In this document: positions 8,304 through 15,582 of the stretch, in pieces
Layout of the letters: every line of letters starts with the position of its first letter
Position numbering within the stretch: the first letter of the stretch is position 1
DNA from: CAXTEJ01 sp964243295
Lineage (GTDB): Bacteria > Actinomycetota > Actinomycetes > Actinomycetales > Angustibacteraceae
Reading direction: 5' to 3'
Assembly (NCBI GenBank): GCA_964243295.1
Contig: CAXTEJ010000028.1
Location: 1 to 44,280 of the forward strand
DNA length: 44,280 bases
Program-made: the position numbers and the translations under genes
Notes under the pieces: generated by a model
Seen by the model: the letters and a program-made list of their open reading frames with translations, nothing else
The model's database searches: none
What the model was told of the DNA's origin: nothing

Positions 8304-8500
8304 GCTGCCGCAACACCGCGCCGCCTCAACACCGAAGCCGCCTCAACACCGAAGCCGCGTCAACACCGAAGCTGTGTCAACACCGCGGCTGCGTCAACAG
8401 CGGCTGCTTCAACACCGGGCTGCTCTAACACCGCGGTGCGTCAAAACCGGGATGCGTCAACACCGGGGCTGCGTCGGCACCGGGGCTGCGTCAACACGGG
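8304..8500. repeat. Degenerate 17-bp tandem array between hxlR and the LURP-one gene
   Basis: Roughly 12 copies of a 17-bp unit with core GCGTCAACACCG fill most of the 310-bp gap between 8229 and 8541. Copies near the left are nearly identical; those to the right have small deletions. There are no spacers, so it is not a CRISPR array. No gene is visible in the gap. Confidence 0.85.
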
Positions 8501-8540
8501 CCGCGGGAACCCTGGGCGGCCGCACGTCGTCCACGACACC

Positions 8541-9146
8541 ATGGAGCCCATGAGCCAGCTGCAGAGCCTCGACCACTTCTTCGTCAAGCAGAAGGTGACG
8601 ATGGTGGCCAACCGCTACGAGATCCGGGCCGCGCTGCCCGACGGCAGCGAGGGACCCGTCGTCGCGGTGGCCCAGCAGAAGCGTTTCGCGTTCAAGGAGC
8701 AGGTGGTCTTCTACGCCGACGACGACAAGCGCCACGCGGTCTTCGGCTTCAAGGCCCGCCACCGCATCGACCTCGGTGCGACGTACGACGTGACCGACGC
8801 TGACGGCCGCAGCATCGGCTGGTTCCGCAAGCAGTTCGGCGCGTCGCTGCTGCGCTCGACGTGGGACCTCGGCCTCGCCGACGGCACCGAGCTCGTCGGC
8901 CGCGAGCGCAGCCAGAACGTCGCCATCGCCCGCCGCGTGTGGGAGCTGCTGCCGGTCGTCGGCGACCTGCCCTCCCCGTTCCTGTTCCACTTCGACTTCG
9001 TCGACCCGAGCGGGCAGGTGCTCGTCAGCTCGGTGCGCAAGGCCAGCCTGCGCGACCGCTACGAGGTGACCGTGCCCGGTGGTCGCGTCGACGGCCGGGT
9101 CGCGGCCGCGATGGCGGTCGCGCTGGACGCGCTGCAGAGCCGGTAG
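8541..9146 (+). CDS. LURP-one-related (DUF567) family protein
   Basis: The 201-residue protein is a Tubby-like beta-barrel of the LURP-one family. It begins LDHFFVKQKVTMVANRYEI, has alternating strands throughout, and contains FGFKARHRIDLGATYDVTDADG and FLFHFDFVDPSGQVLVSS. In plants the family is linked to defence; bacterial members have no established role, and phospholipid-scramblase-like membrane binding is only a fold-based guess. Two starts are possible: ATG 8541 and ATG 8550, the latter with GGAG very close upstream. It stands alone between two repeat-rich gaps. Confidence 0.8.
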   Translation: MEPMSQLQSLDHFFVKQKVTMVANRYEIRAALPDGSEGPVVAVAQQKRFAFKEQVVFYADDDKRHAVFGFKARHRIDLGATYDVTDADGRSIGWFRKQFGASLLRSTWDLGLADGTELVGRERSQNVAIARRVWELLPVVGDLPSPFLFHFDFVDPSGQVLVSSVRKASLRDRYEVTVPGGRVDGRVAAAMAVALDALQSR

Positions 9147-9312
9147 TCGGCGCGGTCGGGCGAGCTCTGCAGCAGCCAGCTCAGCGCCACGGGCATCGGT
9201 GCGCCTCCAGCCGGGGGCCACGGCCGTCAGCGCGAAGGACTGCAGGGGACCACGCGCCGAGCGGGAAGCCGGCATGGGACGACATCGCGGACGCAGCGCG
9301 AAGGGCCGGCCG

Positions 9313-9954
9313 CTACGTGTGCGCGCCGGCACTCCCGAGGCCGTCGCCGCGGAACTGGGCGAGCAGCAGGTCGACACGGTCGTCGTCGTGGTCCGGGCGC
9401 AGCCGGCCGCGGCGGGCGAGGGTGATCTGTCCGTGCAGGGCGGCCCAGAGCACCTCGGTGAGCGTGTCGACGTCCCGGTCGCCGGCGACCGTGGCGACTG
9501 CCCTGCGCAGCTGCGCATACGCCCTCGACAGCGGAGCCACTGCGTTCTCCGGGCCGAAGTGCAGGCTCGTGGCGCGGGTGAACATGGCGTCGTAGAGCGC
9601 CGGGTTGTCGACGGCGTAGGTCAGATACGCGCGCGCCACGGCGCCGACCGCGTCGCCGGACGCGTCGCCGGACGCGTCGCCGGACGCGTCGCCGGACGCG
9701 TCGCCGGACGCCGCGCCGCGCTGCGCCGCGCTGAGAGCATCGGCGAGCTCGTCGAAGCCCTGCAGCGCGATGGCCTCGACGAGGTCCTCCATGGAGGCGA
9801 AGTGCTTGTAGATGACCGGCTGGCTGTACTCGATCTCGGTGGACAACCGGCGCGTGGTCACGGCCTCCCAGCCCTCCTGCTCGGCGAGGAGGCGGGCTGT
9901 GGAGCTGATGAGCTGCCGACGCGCAGCCTGCTCACGGAGCCGCCTGTCTGTCAT
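9313..9954 (-). CDS. TetR-family transcriptional regulator
   Basis: The N-terminal helix-turn-helix (about residues 8-55) has the typical TetR pattern, with ISSTARLLAEQEGWEAVTTRRLSTEIEYSQPVIYKHFASMEDLVEAIA. The C-terminal half (YLTYAVDNPALYDAMF) resembles the WHG-type ligand domain. ATG 9954 is used; a GTG two codons upstream is also possible. Between the two domains sits a GDAS repeat linker from a perfect 12-bp tandem repeat. The gene is divergent from the SnoaL/DUF1772 pair, whose promoter region holds a palindrome that this protein could bind. Confidence 0.85.
   Translation of the reverse strand: MTDRRLREQAARRQLISSTARLLAEQEGWEAVTTRRLSTEIEYSQPVIYKHFASMEDLVEAIALQGFDELADALSAAQRGAASGDASGDASGDASGDASGDAVGAVARAYLTYAVDNPALYDAMFTRATSLHFGPENAVAPLSRAYAQLRRAVATVAGDRDVDTLTEVLWAALHGQITLARRGRLRPDHDDDRVDLLLAQFRGDGLGSAGAHT
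9649..9708 (-). repeat. Perfect 5 x 12-bp in-frame repeat within the TetR gene
   Basis: Five identical 12-bp units (CGCGTCGCCGGA on the plus strand) encode a Gly-Asp-Ala-Ser repeat. It lies at the hinge between the DNA-binding and ligand domains, about residues 83-102. Perfect identity argues for recent expansion. Confidence 0.9.
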
Positions 9955-9986
9955 GGTCACATCTCATGGTAGCACCGCTAGAAAAT

Positions 9987-10048
9987 AGAGCGCTGCTCTT
10001 GACGAGGGACCGTAGGCGTGACTAGCGTCACCACTACTAGCGACGCTA
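9987..10048 (+). promoter_or_regulatory. Promoter and candidate TetR operators upstream of the SnoaL gene
   Basis: A perfect dyad AGAGC-GCT-GCTCT (9987-9999) abuts a -35-like TTGACG (9999-10004). With an 18-nt spacer, TAGCGT (10023-10028) is a possible -10. A second inverted repeat, TAGCGTC-N12-GACGCTA, spans 10023-10048 and overlaps that -10. The SnoaL start at 10064 is preceded by GGAG. Both dyads are well placed for repression by the divergent TetR protein. Confidence 0.5.
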
Positions 10049-10063
10049 ACCCTTGGAGACCCG

Positions 10064-10498
10064 ATGACCGCCACAACCGCCCACGAGCTCGTCGGCAGCT
10101 ACCTCGCGATGCTCAACACCCATGACCCCGACCTGGTGAACCGCTTCGTCGCGGAGGACTACATCAACCACAACGCCGTCGTCGGCGACGGCCGCGAAGC
10201 CAACCGCCGGTTCTGGACCGCGTTCTTCGCCGCCCTCCCCGACCTGAGCGCCACCGTGGAAGACCTCGTGATCGCCGGCGACCGTGTCGTCGGCCGCTTC
10301 GTCTACCGCGGCACCCACACCGGGGAGCTGCTGGGGATCCCCGCCAGCGGCAACGCCGTGGAGATGCACTCCATCGACATCTGGCGCGTGCGGGACGGCA
10401 TGCTCGTCGAGCACTGGGACGAGCTGAACCTCATGCAGGTTTTCCAGCAGATCGGCGCACTGCCTGCGCCCGAAGTCCGACAGCACGCCCAGCCGTGA
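10064..10498 (+). CDS. SnoaL-like ester cyclase / NTF2-fold protein
   Basis: The 144-residue protein is a SnoaL-like NTF2-fold member. FVAEDYINHN, FFAALPDLSATVEDLVIAGDRVVGRF and GTHTGELLGIPASG are the family signatures. SnoaL proteins cyclise polyketide esters, but many lone relatives have other small-molecule roles. It overlaps the next gene by 4 nt (GTGA), so the two are translationally coupled. The operon is divergent from a TetR gene, consistent with a ligand-inducible response. Confidence 0.85.
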   Translation: MTATTAHELVGSYLAMLNTHDPDLVNRFVAEDYINHNAVVGDGREANRRFWTAFFAALPDLSATVEDLVIAGDRVVGRFVYRGTHTGELLGIPASGNAVEMHSIDIWRVRDGMLVEHWDELNLMQVFQQIGALPAPEVRQHAQP

Positions 10499-10965
10499 CC
10501 CTGCTGGGTCAGCTCGCCGCGCTGATCGCGGTCATGGGCACCGGGGTGATCTACGGCACCGACGCCTTCTGCGCGCTCGTCATGCGACCGGCGCTGGCCA
10601 GGGTCGACGACGCGACGCTCACCGCCGTCATGGGCAACATCCATCGCTACGGCGACAGGCGACTGCCTGTTCCCGGCGTCCTCGGCATGGTCGCCTCCGC
10701 CGCCGCGTGCGTCCTCGCCGGCGTGGCGGGTCGCACCGCCCAGTCCGTGACGGCGGGGCTCGGCTTCTTCCTGCTGGTGGGGTGGCTCACCCTCTACCTG
10801 CGCATCAGCGAGCCGATCAACCGAGCACTCGTCGCCGCCGCCGCCGAGCAGCGCACCCCTGCCGACGCCCGCACGCTCCAGGCCGGCTGGGACCGGATCA
10901 TCGTCGCCCGCGCGGTCCTGCAGGGCCTGGCCGTCGCCGCGCTCGGCGTGAGCCTGATCAGCTGA
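10495..10965 (+). CDS. DUF1772 (anthrone-oxygenase-like) membrane protein
   Basis: The 156-residue protein has about four hydrophobic segments: roughly residues 3-25, 60-80, 84-102 and 135-155. The family features GTDAFCALVMRP and WLTLYLRISEPINRAL are present. DUF1772 contains fungal anthrone oxygenases and many uncharacterised bacterial membrane proteins. Its GTG start overlaps the SnoaL stop. The pairing of a SnoaL-like and an anthrone-oxygenase-like protein hints at handling of a quinone or polyketide compound, which is inference only. Confidence 0.75.
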   Translation: MTLLGQLAALIAVMGTGVIYGTDAFCALVMRPALARVDDATLTAVMGNIHRYGDRRLPVPGVLGMVASAAACVLAGVAGRTAQSVTAGLGFFLLVGWLTLYLRISEPINRALVAAAAEQRTPADARTLQAGWDRIIVARAVLQGLAVAALGVSLIS

Positions 10966-11076
10966 CCGGGACCGACGGGTCCAGCGGGCCGGAGTTCCAC
11001 GCACAGCACCTCGTCGTCACGCCCCGGTCCGCACGCACCCGTGACCGGTGTCAGTGGTGGGTGGTTGGCTGTCGGC

Positions 11077-12033
11077 ATGAGCGACGACCCCACCCTCCCG
11101 TCATCGGCCGCCACCGGCTACGACCCCGTGTTCCTCGGTGTCGACGTGCCGCTGCCCGTCGCGCCGGCCGGTCGGCCCGTCGTCCGGCTCGACTCCACGC
11201 ACTTCACGGTGCTGCTCGACCCGGTGCGCAGGCTCGCGGCCGCGACCGGCGTCGTGATCGACGGCGCCGCGCTGCGCGACCTCGAGCGCGGCGACGACTG
11301 GCACCTCGACCCGCGCGTGCCTGAGAGCGAGCAGGCCGGGCCTGAGCTCTACGCCGCGAACGACCTCGACCGCGGCCACCTGGTGCGCCGCCGTGACCCG
11401 GTGTGGGGCGACGCCGCGACGGCCGAGCGGGCCAACCGGGAGACCTTCGTCTACACCAACGCCGCCCCGCAGGCCGGGGAGTTCAACCAGTCGCAGCAGC
11501 TGTGGGCGGGGCTCGAGGACTACCTGCTCGGGCACGCCCGCACCTACGCCGACCGGCTGGCCGTCATGACCGGCCCGGTGCTCGACGACGACGACCCGAG
11601 CTACCGCGGCGTGCTGATCCCCCGGCTGTTCTGGAAGGTCGCCGCGTGGTCCGAGGCTGCGGCTGGTGACGGCAGTGACGGTGACGGCAGTGACGGCGAC
11701 GGCAGTGACGGCGACGGCAGTGACGGCGAGCGCCGTGACGACGACGGCAGCGGGCGCGTGCTCGCGAGCACCGCGTACGTGCTCGACCAGACGCCCCAGC
11801 TGGACGACATCGACCTGCACACCGCCCGTGCCGCCGCGGCCGGCGACCCGCCGCCGCTCGGGCCCTACCGCACCTACCAGGTGCCGGTGGCCGACGTCGC
11901 CGCTCTCACCGGGCTCGACCTCGGCCCGCTGGTCGCCGCCGACCGGCTGCCCGCCGGCACCGTCACCGGCGCCCTGCCCGCGCCGCGGCAGCACTGGGTC
12001 GAGCTGAACGACACCGGGTCCATCGTGCTCTGA
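11077..12033 (+). CDS. DNA/RNA non-specific endonuclease (NucA/EndoG family), apparently not secreted
   Basis: The 318-residue protein has the DRGH active site as D98-R-G-H101, followed by TNAAPQAGEFNQ (N128, N137) and a downstream Glu near 147. This fits the beta-beta-alpha metal nuclease fold in which His is the base and Asn binds Mg. ATG 11077 is preferred; an in-frame GTG at 11041 adds 12 residues. Neither start gives a signal peptide, although most bacterial relatives are secreted. An acidic GDGSD repeat (15-bp tandem unit) interrupts the C-terminal half. No immunity gene is visible next to it. Confidence 0.85.
   Translation: MSDDPTLPSSAATGYDPVFLGVDVPLPVAPAGRPVVRLDSTHFTVLLDPVRRLAAATGVVIDGAALRDLERGDDWHLDPRVPESEQAGPELYAANDLDRGHLVRRRDPVWGDAATAERANRETFVYTNAAPQAGEFNQSQQLWAGLEDYLLGHARTYADRLAVMTGPVLDDDDPSYRGVLIPRLFWKVAAWSEAAAGDGSDGDGSDGDGSDGDGSDGERRDDDGSGRVLASTAYVLDQTPQLDDIDLHTARAAAAGDPPPLGPYRTYQVPVADVAALTGLDLGPLVAADRLPAGTVTGALPAPRQHWVELNDTGSIVL
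11665..11724 (+). repeat. 4 x 15-bp in-frame repeat in the nuclease gene
   Basis: Four units of GGYGACGGCAGTGAC encode GDGSD repeats, followed by GERRDDDGSG. The insert lies between two conserved strands of the nuclease C-terminal half and looks like an expanded surface loop. Confidence 0.9.
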
Positions 12034-12142
12034 GGATGGTGAGGCGCCGCTGTCGATCGGTGGACGGCTCGATCGTCATCACGGTGCCGGCCGCGGCGCC
12101 CGAGCCGCGGCCACGTCATGACAGTCAGGAAGGACCGCCACC

Positions 12143-12562
12143 ATGCGCTACACGCTGCTGATGCACTGGCCGCCGATGTCTGCGGACGAGCTGGGTGAGG
12201 AGGGGATGGCCGAGGGCCAGCGCGCCCTGTCGGCGTACGGCGCCGCCCTCGAGCGGGCTGGGGTGCTGCTGTCGGCCGAGGTGCTGCGGCCGTCGGTCAC
12301 CACGACGACGATGGCCGCGGTCATCGCCCGGCAGGACGGGCCGACGTCCGGGCTGGCGGCGATCGACGAGCTCGCGGGCGACCCGGCGACCGCCCGTTTC
12401 CCACCCTGGTGGGCCACGCGCGGGCACCTGCTCGCGGACGCCGGACGAGCGGCGCAGGCGGCGGACGCGCTCGAGCGGGCAGCCGCGCTCAGCACCGACC
12501 CGGCGACGACGAGGCACTTGCTCAGGCGTCGCGAGCTGGTGCTGGAGTCGTTGCCGGAGTAG
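12143..12562 (+). CDS. YCII-domain / ECF sigma factor C-terminus chimera
   Basis: This 139-residue protein appears to join two normally separate genes. Residues 1 to about 57 (MRYTLLMHWPPMSADEL, YGAALERAGVLLSAEVLRPS) match the N-terminal half of YCII/DGPF-domain proteins. From about residue 58 (AAVIARQDGPTSGLAAIDEL, then ATRGHLLADAGRAAQAADAL and RHLLRRRE) it matches the TPR-like C-terminal tail of the ECF sigma factors that usually follow YCII genes. The sigma2 and sigma4 domains are absent. It has a strong ribosome-binding site (AGGAAGG, 9 nt from the ATG). It may be a deletion remnant or a functional fusion. Confidence 0.7.
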   Translation: MRYTLLMHWPPMSADELGEEGMAEGQRALSAYGAALERAGVLLSAEVLRPSVTTTTMAAVIARQDGPTSGLAAIDELAGDPATARFPPWWATRGHLLADAGRAAQAADALERAAALSTDPATTRHLLRRRELVLESLPE

Positions 12563-12631
12563 CGACCGCGCGCGACAGCCACGAGCGGGTCGCCGTCCCC
12601 GTGCGAGGTCCGCCATGCCGACCGTGAGTGA

Positions 12632-12658
12632 GACGGCCCGGCGGTCCGGCGGGCCGTC
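12632..12658. terminator. GC-rich hairpin after the YCII chimera
   Basis: A perfect 9-bp stem (GACGGCCCG / CGGGCCGTC) has a 9-nt loop and lies 70 bp beyond the chimera stop codon. There is no T tract, so it is a terminator-like hairpin rather than a proven terminator. Confidence 0.45.
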
Positions 12659-12795
12659 CTCGCGCCTCCACGTGGGCGCGGCGTCGACGGGGCGCCCGAG
12701 CCGTCGGGCGACATCGCGCCCGACCGTGTTCGATCGGTGCAGAACGCCCCATCACACCGCCGACATCCGACGTCCGACATCGAGGAGCACCTGCC

Positions 12796-13875
12796 GTGAC
12801 GACCGATCCTGCCGCCACAGACCGCACACCCACGACGGTCGTGGTCGCCGGGGTCGGGGGCGTCATCGGCCGGTACGTCGCCCGCGAGTACGCGCGGCTC
12901 GGCCACCGCGTCGTCGGCCTCTCGCGCCGCGTGCCCGCCGACCTGCCAGACGGGGTCGAGCACCGCTCGGTCGACCTGTCCGGCGCCGCGCCCGACGCAC
13001 TGGCGGACGTCGGCGAGATCAGCCACCTGGTCTTCGCCGCGTACGTCGAGGCGGGGCCGCCCGCCGAGCTCGTCGCGCCGAACGTCGCCCTGCTCGAGGG
13101 CGCGCTCGACGTCGGCGAGGCGGCGGGCGGGCTGCAGCACGTCACGCTCTACCAGGGCGGCAAGGCGTACGGCGCTCACCTCGGCCCGTTCCGCACGCCG
13201 GCCAGGGAGAGCGACCCGCGGCTGCTCGCGCCGAACTTCTACTACGCGCAGGAGGACGTGCTGCGCGCCCGGGCGCTGCGCGACGGCTTCGCGGTCACGA
13301 TGCTGCGGCCCGAGGCGGTGCTCGGCTACGCCACCGGCAACCCGATGAACCTGCTCATGGCGGTCGCCGTCTACGGCAGCCTGTGCGCCGAAGCCGGTGT
13401 GCCGCTCGCCTTCCCGGGCACCCGTGCCGCCTACGAGGCGCTCTACCAGTCGACGGACGCCGAGCTGCTGGCCCGCGCGACCGTCTGGGCCGGCCGCAGC
13501 CCGAACGCCGACGGGCAGGTCTTCAACGTCACGAACGGCGACCAGTACCGCTGGCAGAACCTGTGGCCGCTGCTCGCCGACGACTTCGGCGTCGACGTCG
13601 GGCACCCGCTGCCCACCCCGCTGGTCGACGTCATGTCGGACAAGCAGCCGATGTGGGAGCGGATGGTCGAGCGGCACGGGCTGCGCCCCACGCCGTGGGA
13701 CGAGCTGGTGCAGTGGGGCTTCGCCGACTTCATCTGGTCGTCGGGCTTCGACAACGTCACCTCGACGATCAAGCTGCGGCAGGCGGGGTTCACCGACTGC
13801 TACGACAGCGAGGACCGCTACCTCGAGCTGCTCGCCCAGCTGCGCGCCGACAAGGTGATCCCGCCGCGGTCGTGA
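12796..13875 (+). CDS. SDR oxidoreductase, PRISE-like (progesterone 5-beta-reductase/iridoid synthase type)
   Basis: The 359-residue protein begins with a dinucleotide-binding motif VVVAGVGGVIGRYVAREY (about 15-32). It continues with VTLYQGGKAYGAHLGPF and NFYYAQEDVL, which match the atypical SDRs of the PRISE group; these reduce activated double bonds of enones with NADPH. The C-terminal half (QVFNVTNGDQYRWQNLWPLL) is typical of the family. The GTG start at 12796 is chosen for its upstream GAGGAG 8 nt away; the frame is open further upstream without recognisable protein. The natural substrate is unknown. Confidence 0.82.
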   Translation: MTTDPAATDRTPTTVVVAGVGGVIGRYVAREYARLGHRVVGLSRRVPADLPDGVEHRSVDLSGAAPDALADVGEISHLVFAAYVEAGPPAELVAPNVALLEGALDVGEAAGGLQHVTLYQGGKAYGAHLGPFRTPARESDPRLLAPNFYYAQEDVLRARALRDGFAVTMLRPEAVLGYATGNPMNLLMAVAVYGSLCAEAGVPLAFPGTRAAYEALYQSTDAELLARATVWAGRSPNADGQVFNVTNGDQYRWQNLWPLLADDFGVDVGHPLPTPLVDVMSDKQPMWERMVERHGLRPTPWDELVQWGFADFIWSSGFDNVTSTIKLRQAGFTDCYDSEDRYLELLAQLRADKVIPPRS

Positions 13876-13936
13876 CGTCGTACGGCGCGTGGCCACAGCC
13901 ATGGCCAGTGGCGCACAGTGATCGCGCGCCGCGCGA

Positions 13937-13988
13937 GCCGGATCGCATGATCGAGCACGGCGGGCCGGAATCGCATGATCACCGCGGG
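13937..13988. repeat. Dispersed GATC motif, two tandem copies
   Basis: Copies at 13937-13960 and 13961-13988 share the core GATCGCATGATC preceded by GCCGGA. The same motif, in either orientation, occurs at 14273, 16707, 16746, 36630, 43651 and 43692. They occupy part of the 400-bp gap after the SDR gene. Confidence 0.8.
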
Positions 13989-13998
13989 GGCTGGGGGG

Positions 13999-14046
13999 TC
14001 AGCGGGTGAGGAGCAGCCGCTCGATGACCTGGGCGACACACCGCAG
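13999..14046 (-). pseudogene. Duplicated 3' end of a HAD phosphatase gene
   Basis: Read on the minus strand, this fragment encodes CVAQVIERLLLTR followed by a stop. The intact HAD gene at 16787 ends in GVAQVIERLLGVQPG. The similarity continues beyond the stop into the dispersed motif at nearly the same spacing (35 versus 36 bp from motif to stop codon). It is therefore a copy of the end of the HAD gene plus its downstream flank. The rest of the gene is absent here. Confidence 0.7.
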
Positions 14047-14126
14047 CCGTGAGCCCTGCGCCTGAGCGGTGAGCCATGACCCCTGCGCCTGAGCGGTGAG
14101 CCGTGCGCCCCGCGCCTGAGCCGTGT
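14047..14126. repeat. Degenerate tandem repeat of about 27 bp
   Basis: About three units of the type GCCTGAGCGGTGAGCC..., some truncated, lie between the HAD remnant and the surface-protein gene. No gene is visible in this stretch. Confidence 0.7.
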
Positions 14127-14272
14127 GCCGTGTGCCGAACGGGCGAGGATTCCCGGCGGCGAAGGCTCAAGGGCACGCACCACGGCGCCGACAGACAGGA
14201 ACAGGACGTGCTCCACGTCCATCGTGTCGGTCGCCCAGTCGGGCTCGGGACGCCACTTCGTCGAAGGCCGCT

Positions 14273-14294
14273 CCCGTGATCATGCGATCCCGTC
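14273..14294 (+). repeat. Dispersed GATC motif overlapping the surface-protein start
   Basis: One copy (CCCGTGATCATGCGATCCCG) lies across the start of the next gene. Both candidate start codons, GTG 14276 and ATG 14282, are inside the motif. Confidence 0.8.
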
Positions 14295-15577
14295 TCCTCC
14301 TCGTCCTCAGCCAGCGGACCACGTTGCGCCTCGCGCTCGTGCTGCTCGTGTCGTTCGGAGCCATGTGCCTCGCCGGCACGGTGCTCGTGCCCAGTGCCTC
14401 GGCGGCGGACGTCGCCCTCAGCCAGTGCAACGGTCATGGCCCCGGCCCGAGCGGTGCGACGACCGGCTTGACCTGCACCGTCACCGTCGTCAACACCATC
14501 GACGGCGCCAACCGCGGTTCGACCACCACCCTGACGCGCCAGTGCTCGCTCGAACCCTGCGCACCGGGCAACGGCACCTTCACCACCAGCTCCACCGACC
14601 TGGTCACCTCGGTCAACCAGTGCAACGGCTCGGACAACGACGCGGCCCACCCGATCACCTGCACCGTCACCATCACCAACAACATCAGCGCCGGCACGCC
14701 GGGCGCCGAGCCGCTGGCTCCCGGCACGGTCAACCAGTGCGTCGGATCAGCGGGCGGCGGCGGTGGCTCCATCGACTGCCAGCCCTTCCCCGCCAACACC
14801 ACCGGCGCCACCGTCACCCAGTGCAACGGCTCCGGCAACGGCACTGGCGGGACCGTGCGCTGCAGCGTCGGGCCCGAGCTCACCGTCAGCGCCGCGATCC
14901 CGATGACCGTGAACCAGTGCAACGGCACCGGCAACCCCGGCGGCAGCGTCGTGACGTGCCGGACCAGCATCACCACCACCATCATCCCGGCGGCCGTCGT
15001 CCCGACCAGCAGCGTGGCCCCCACGGGCACCGCGACCTCCACCGCCACCGTGGCCCCGACCAGCAGCGTGGCACCCACCGGCGCCGTCCCGACTGGCACC
15101 GCCTCGACCGGCCCCGCCCCGACCACCACCACCACGAGCGGCCCCGCCCCGACCACCACCCCCACGAGCAGCCCCGCCAACCCGACCGGGACCGCCCCTG
15201 CCGCCCCGACGAGGACCGCTCCGACCAGCACCGTCCCGACAACCACCGCCCCGACCGGCACCGTCCCGACGAGCCGCCCGACGAGCACCCGCCCGACCAC
15301 CGGCCCCACGCGGACCACTGCCCCCACGGCCAGCGCCGGGCCCGGTAGCGGCCCCACGGCCACCGGCACGGGCGCCGCCCCGAGCAGGACCACCCCGGTC
15401 GGCCAGACCGTGCCAGCCGGCACGCCGCAGGTGAAGCGCACGCCGTCCGGCGGGGTCCAGGCGGGCGGGGGCTCCACCGCGGGAGGCCACACCGTGCTGC
15501 TGGCCCTCGGCGGCAGCATGCTCCTGGGCGCCGTCCTCCTCACCTCGGTCAGCCGTCGGGCCGGGCGAAGGGCCTGA
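14282..15577 (+). CDS. Secreted QCNG-repeat surface protein with C-terminal membrane anchor
   Basis: The product is about 431 residues. It has a signal peptide (hydrophobic core around 17-35, cleavage near SASA-ADVAL), then a domain with repeated QCNG motifs (at least five, as in SVNQCNGS, VTQCNGSGNG, TVNQCNGTGN) and paired cysteines. A Thr/Pro/Ala-rich stalk of about 150 residues follows. It ends in a hydrophobic segment (HTVLLALGGSMLLGAVLLTS) with the basic tail RRAGRRA. This layout is that of a sortase-type wall protein, but no LPxTG or LAxTG is present before the anchor. The class F sortase gene starts 6 bp downstream. GTG 14276 with AAGG 8 nt upstream is an alternative start. Confidence 0.8.
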   Translation: MRSRLLLVLSQRTTLRLALVLLVSFGAMCLAGTVLVPSASAADVALSQCNGHGPGPSGATTGLTCTVTVVNTIDGANRGSTTTLTRQCSLEPCAPGNGTFTTSSTDLVTSVNQCNGSDNDAAHPITCTVTITNNISAGTPGAEPLAPGTVNQCVGSAGGGGGSIDCQPFPANTTGATVTQCNGSGNGTGGTVRCSVGPELTVSAAIPMTVNQCNGTGNPGGSVVTCRTSITTTIIPAAVVPTSSVAPTGTATSTATVAPTSSVAPTGAVPTGTASTGPAPTTTTTSGPAPTTTPTSSPANPTGTAPAAPTRTAPTSTVPTTTAPTGTVPTSRPTSTRPTTGPTRTTAPTASAGPGSGPTATGTGAAPSRTTPVGQTVPAGTPQVKRTPSGGVQAGGGSTAGGHTVLLALGGSMLLGAVLLTSVSRRAGRRA

Positions 15578-15582
15578 CGGCC

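Noticed and set aside
8304..8500. CRISPR-like array
   Set aside because: The units are directly adjacent and degenerate, with no unique spacers, and no cas gene is present.
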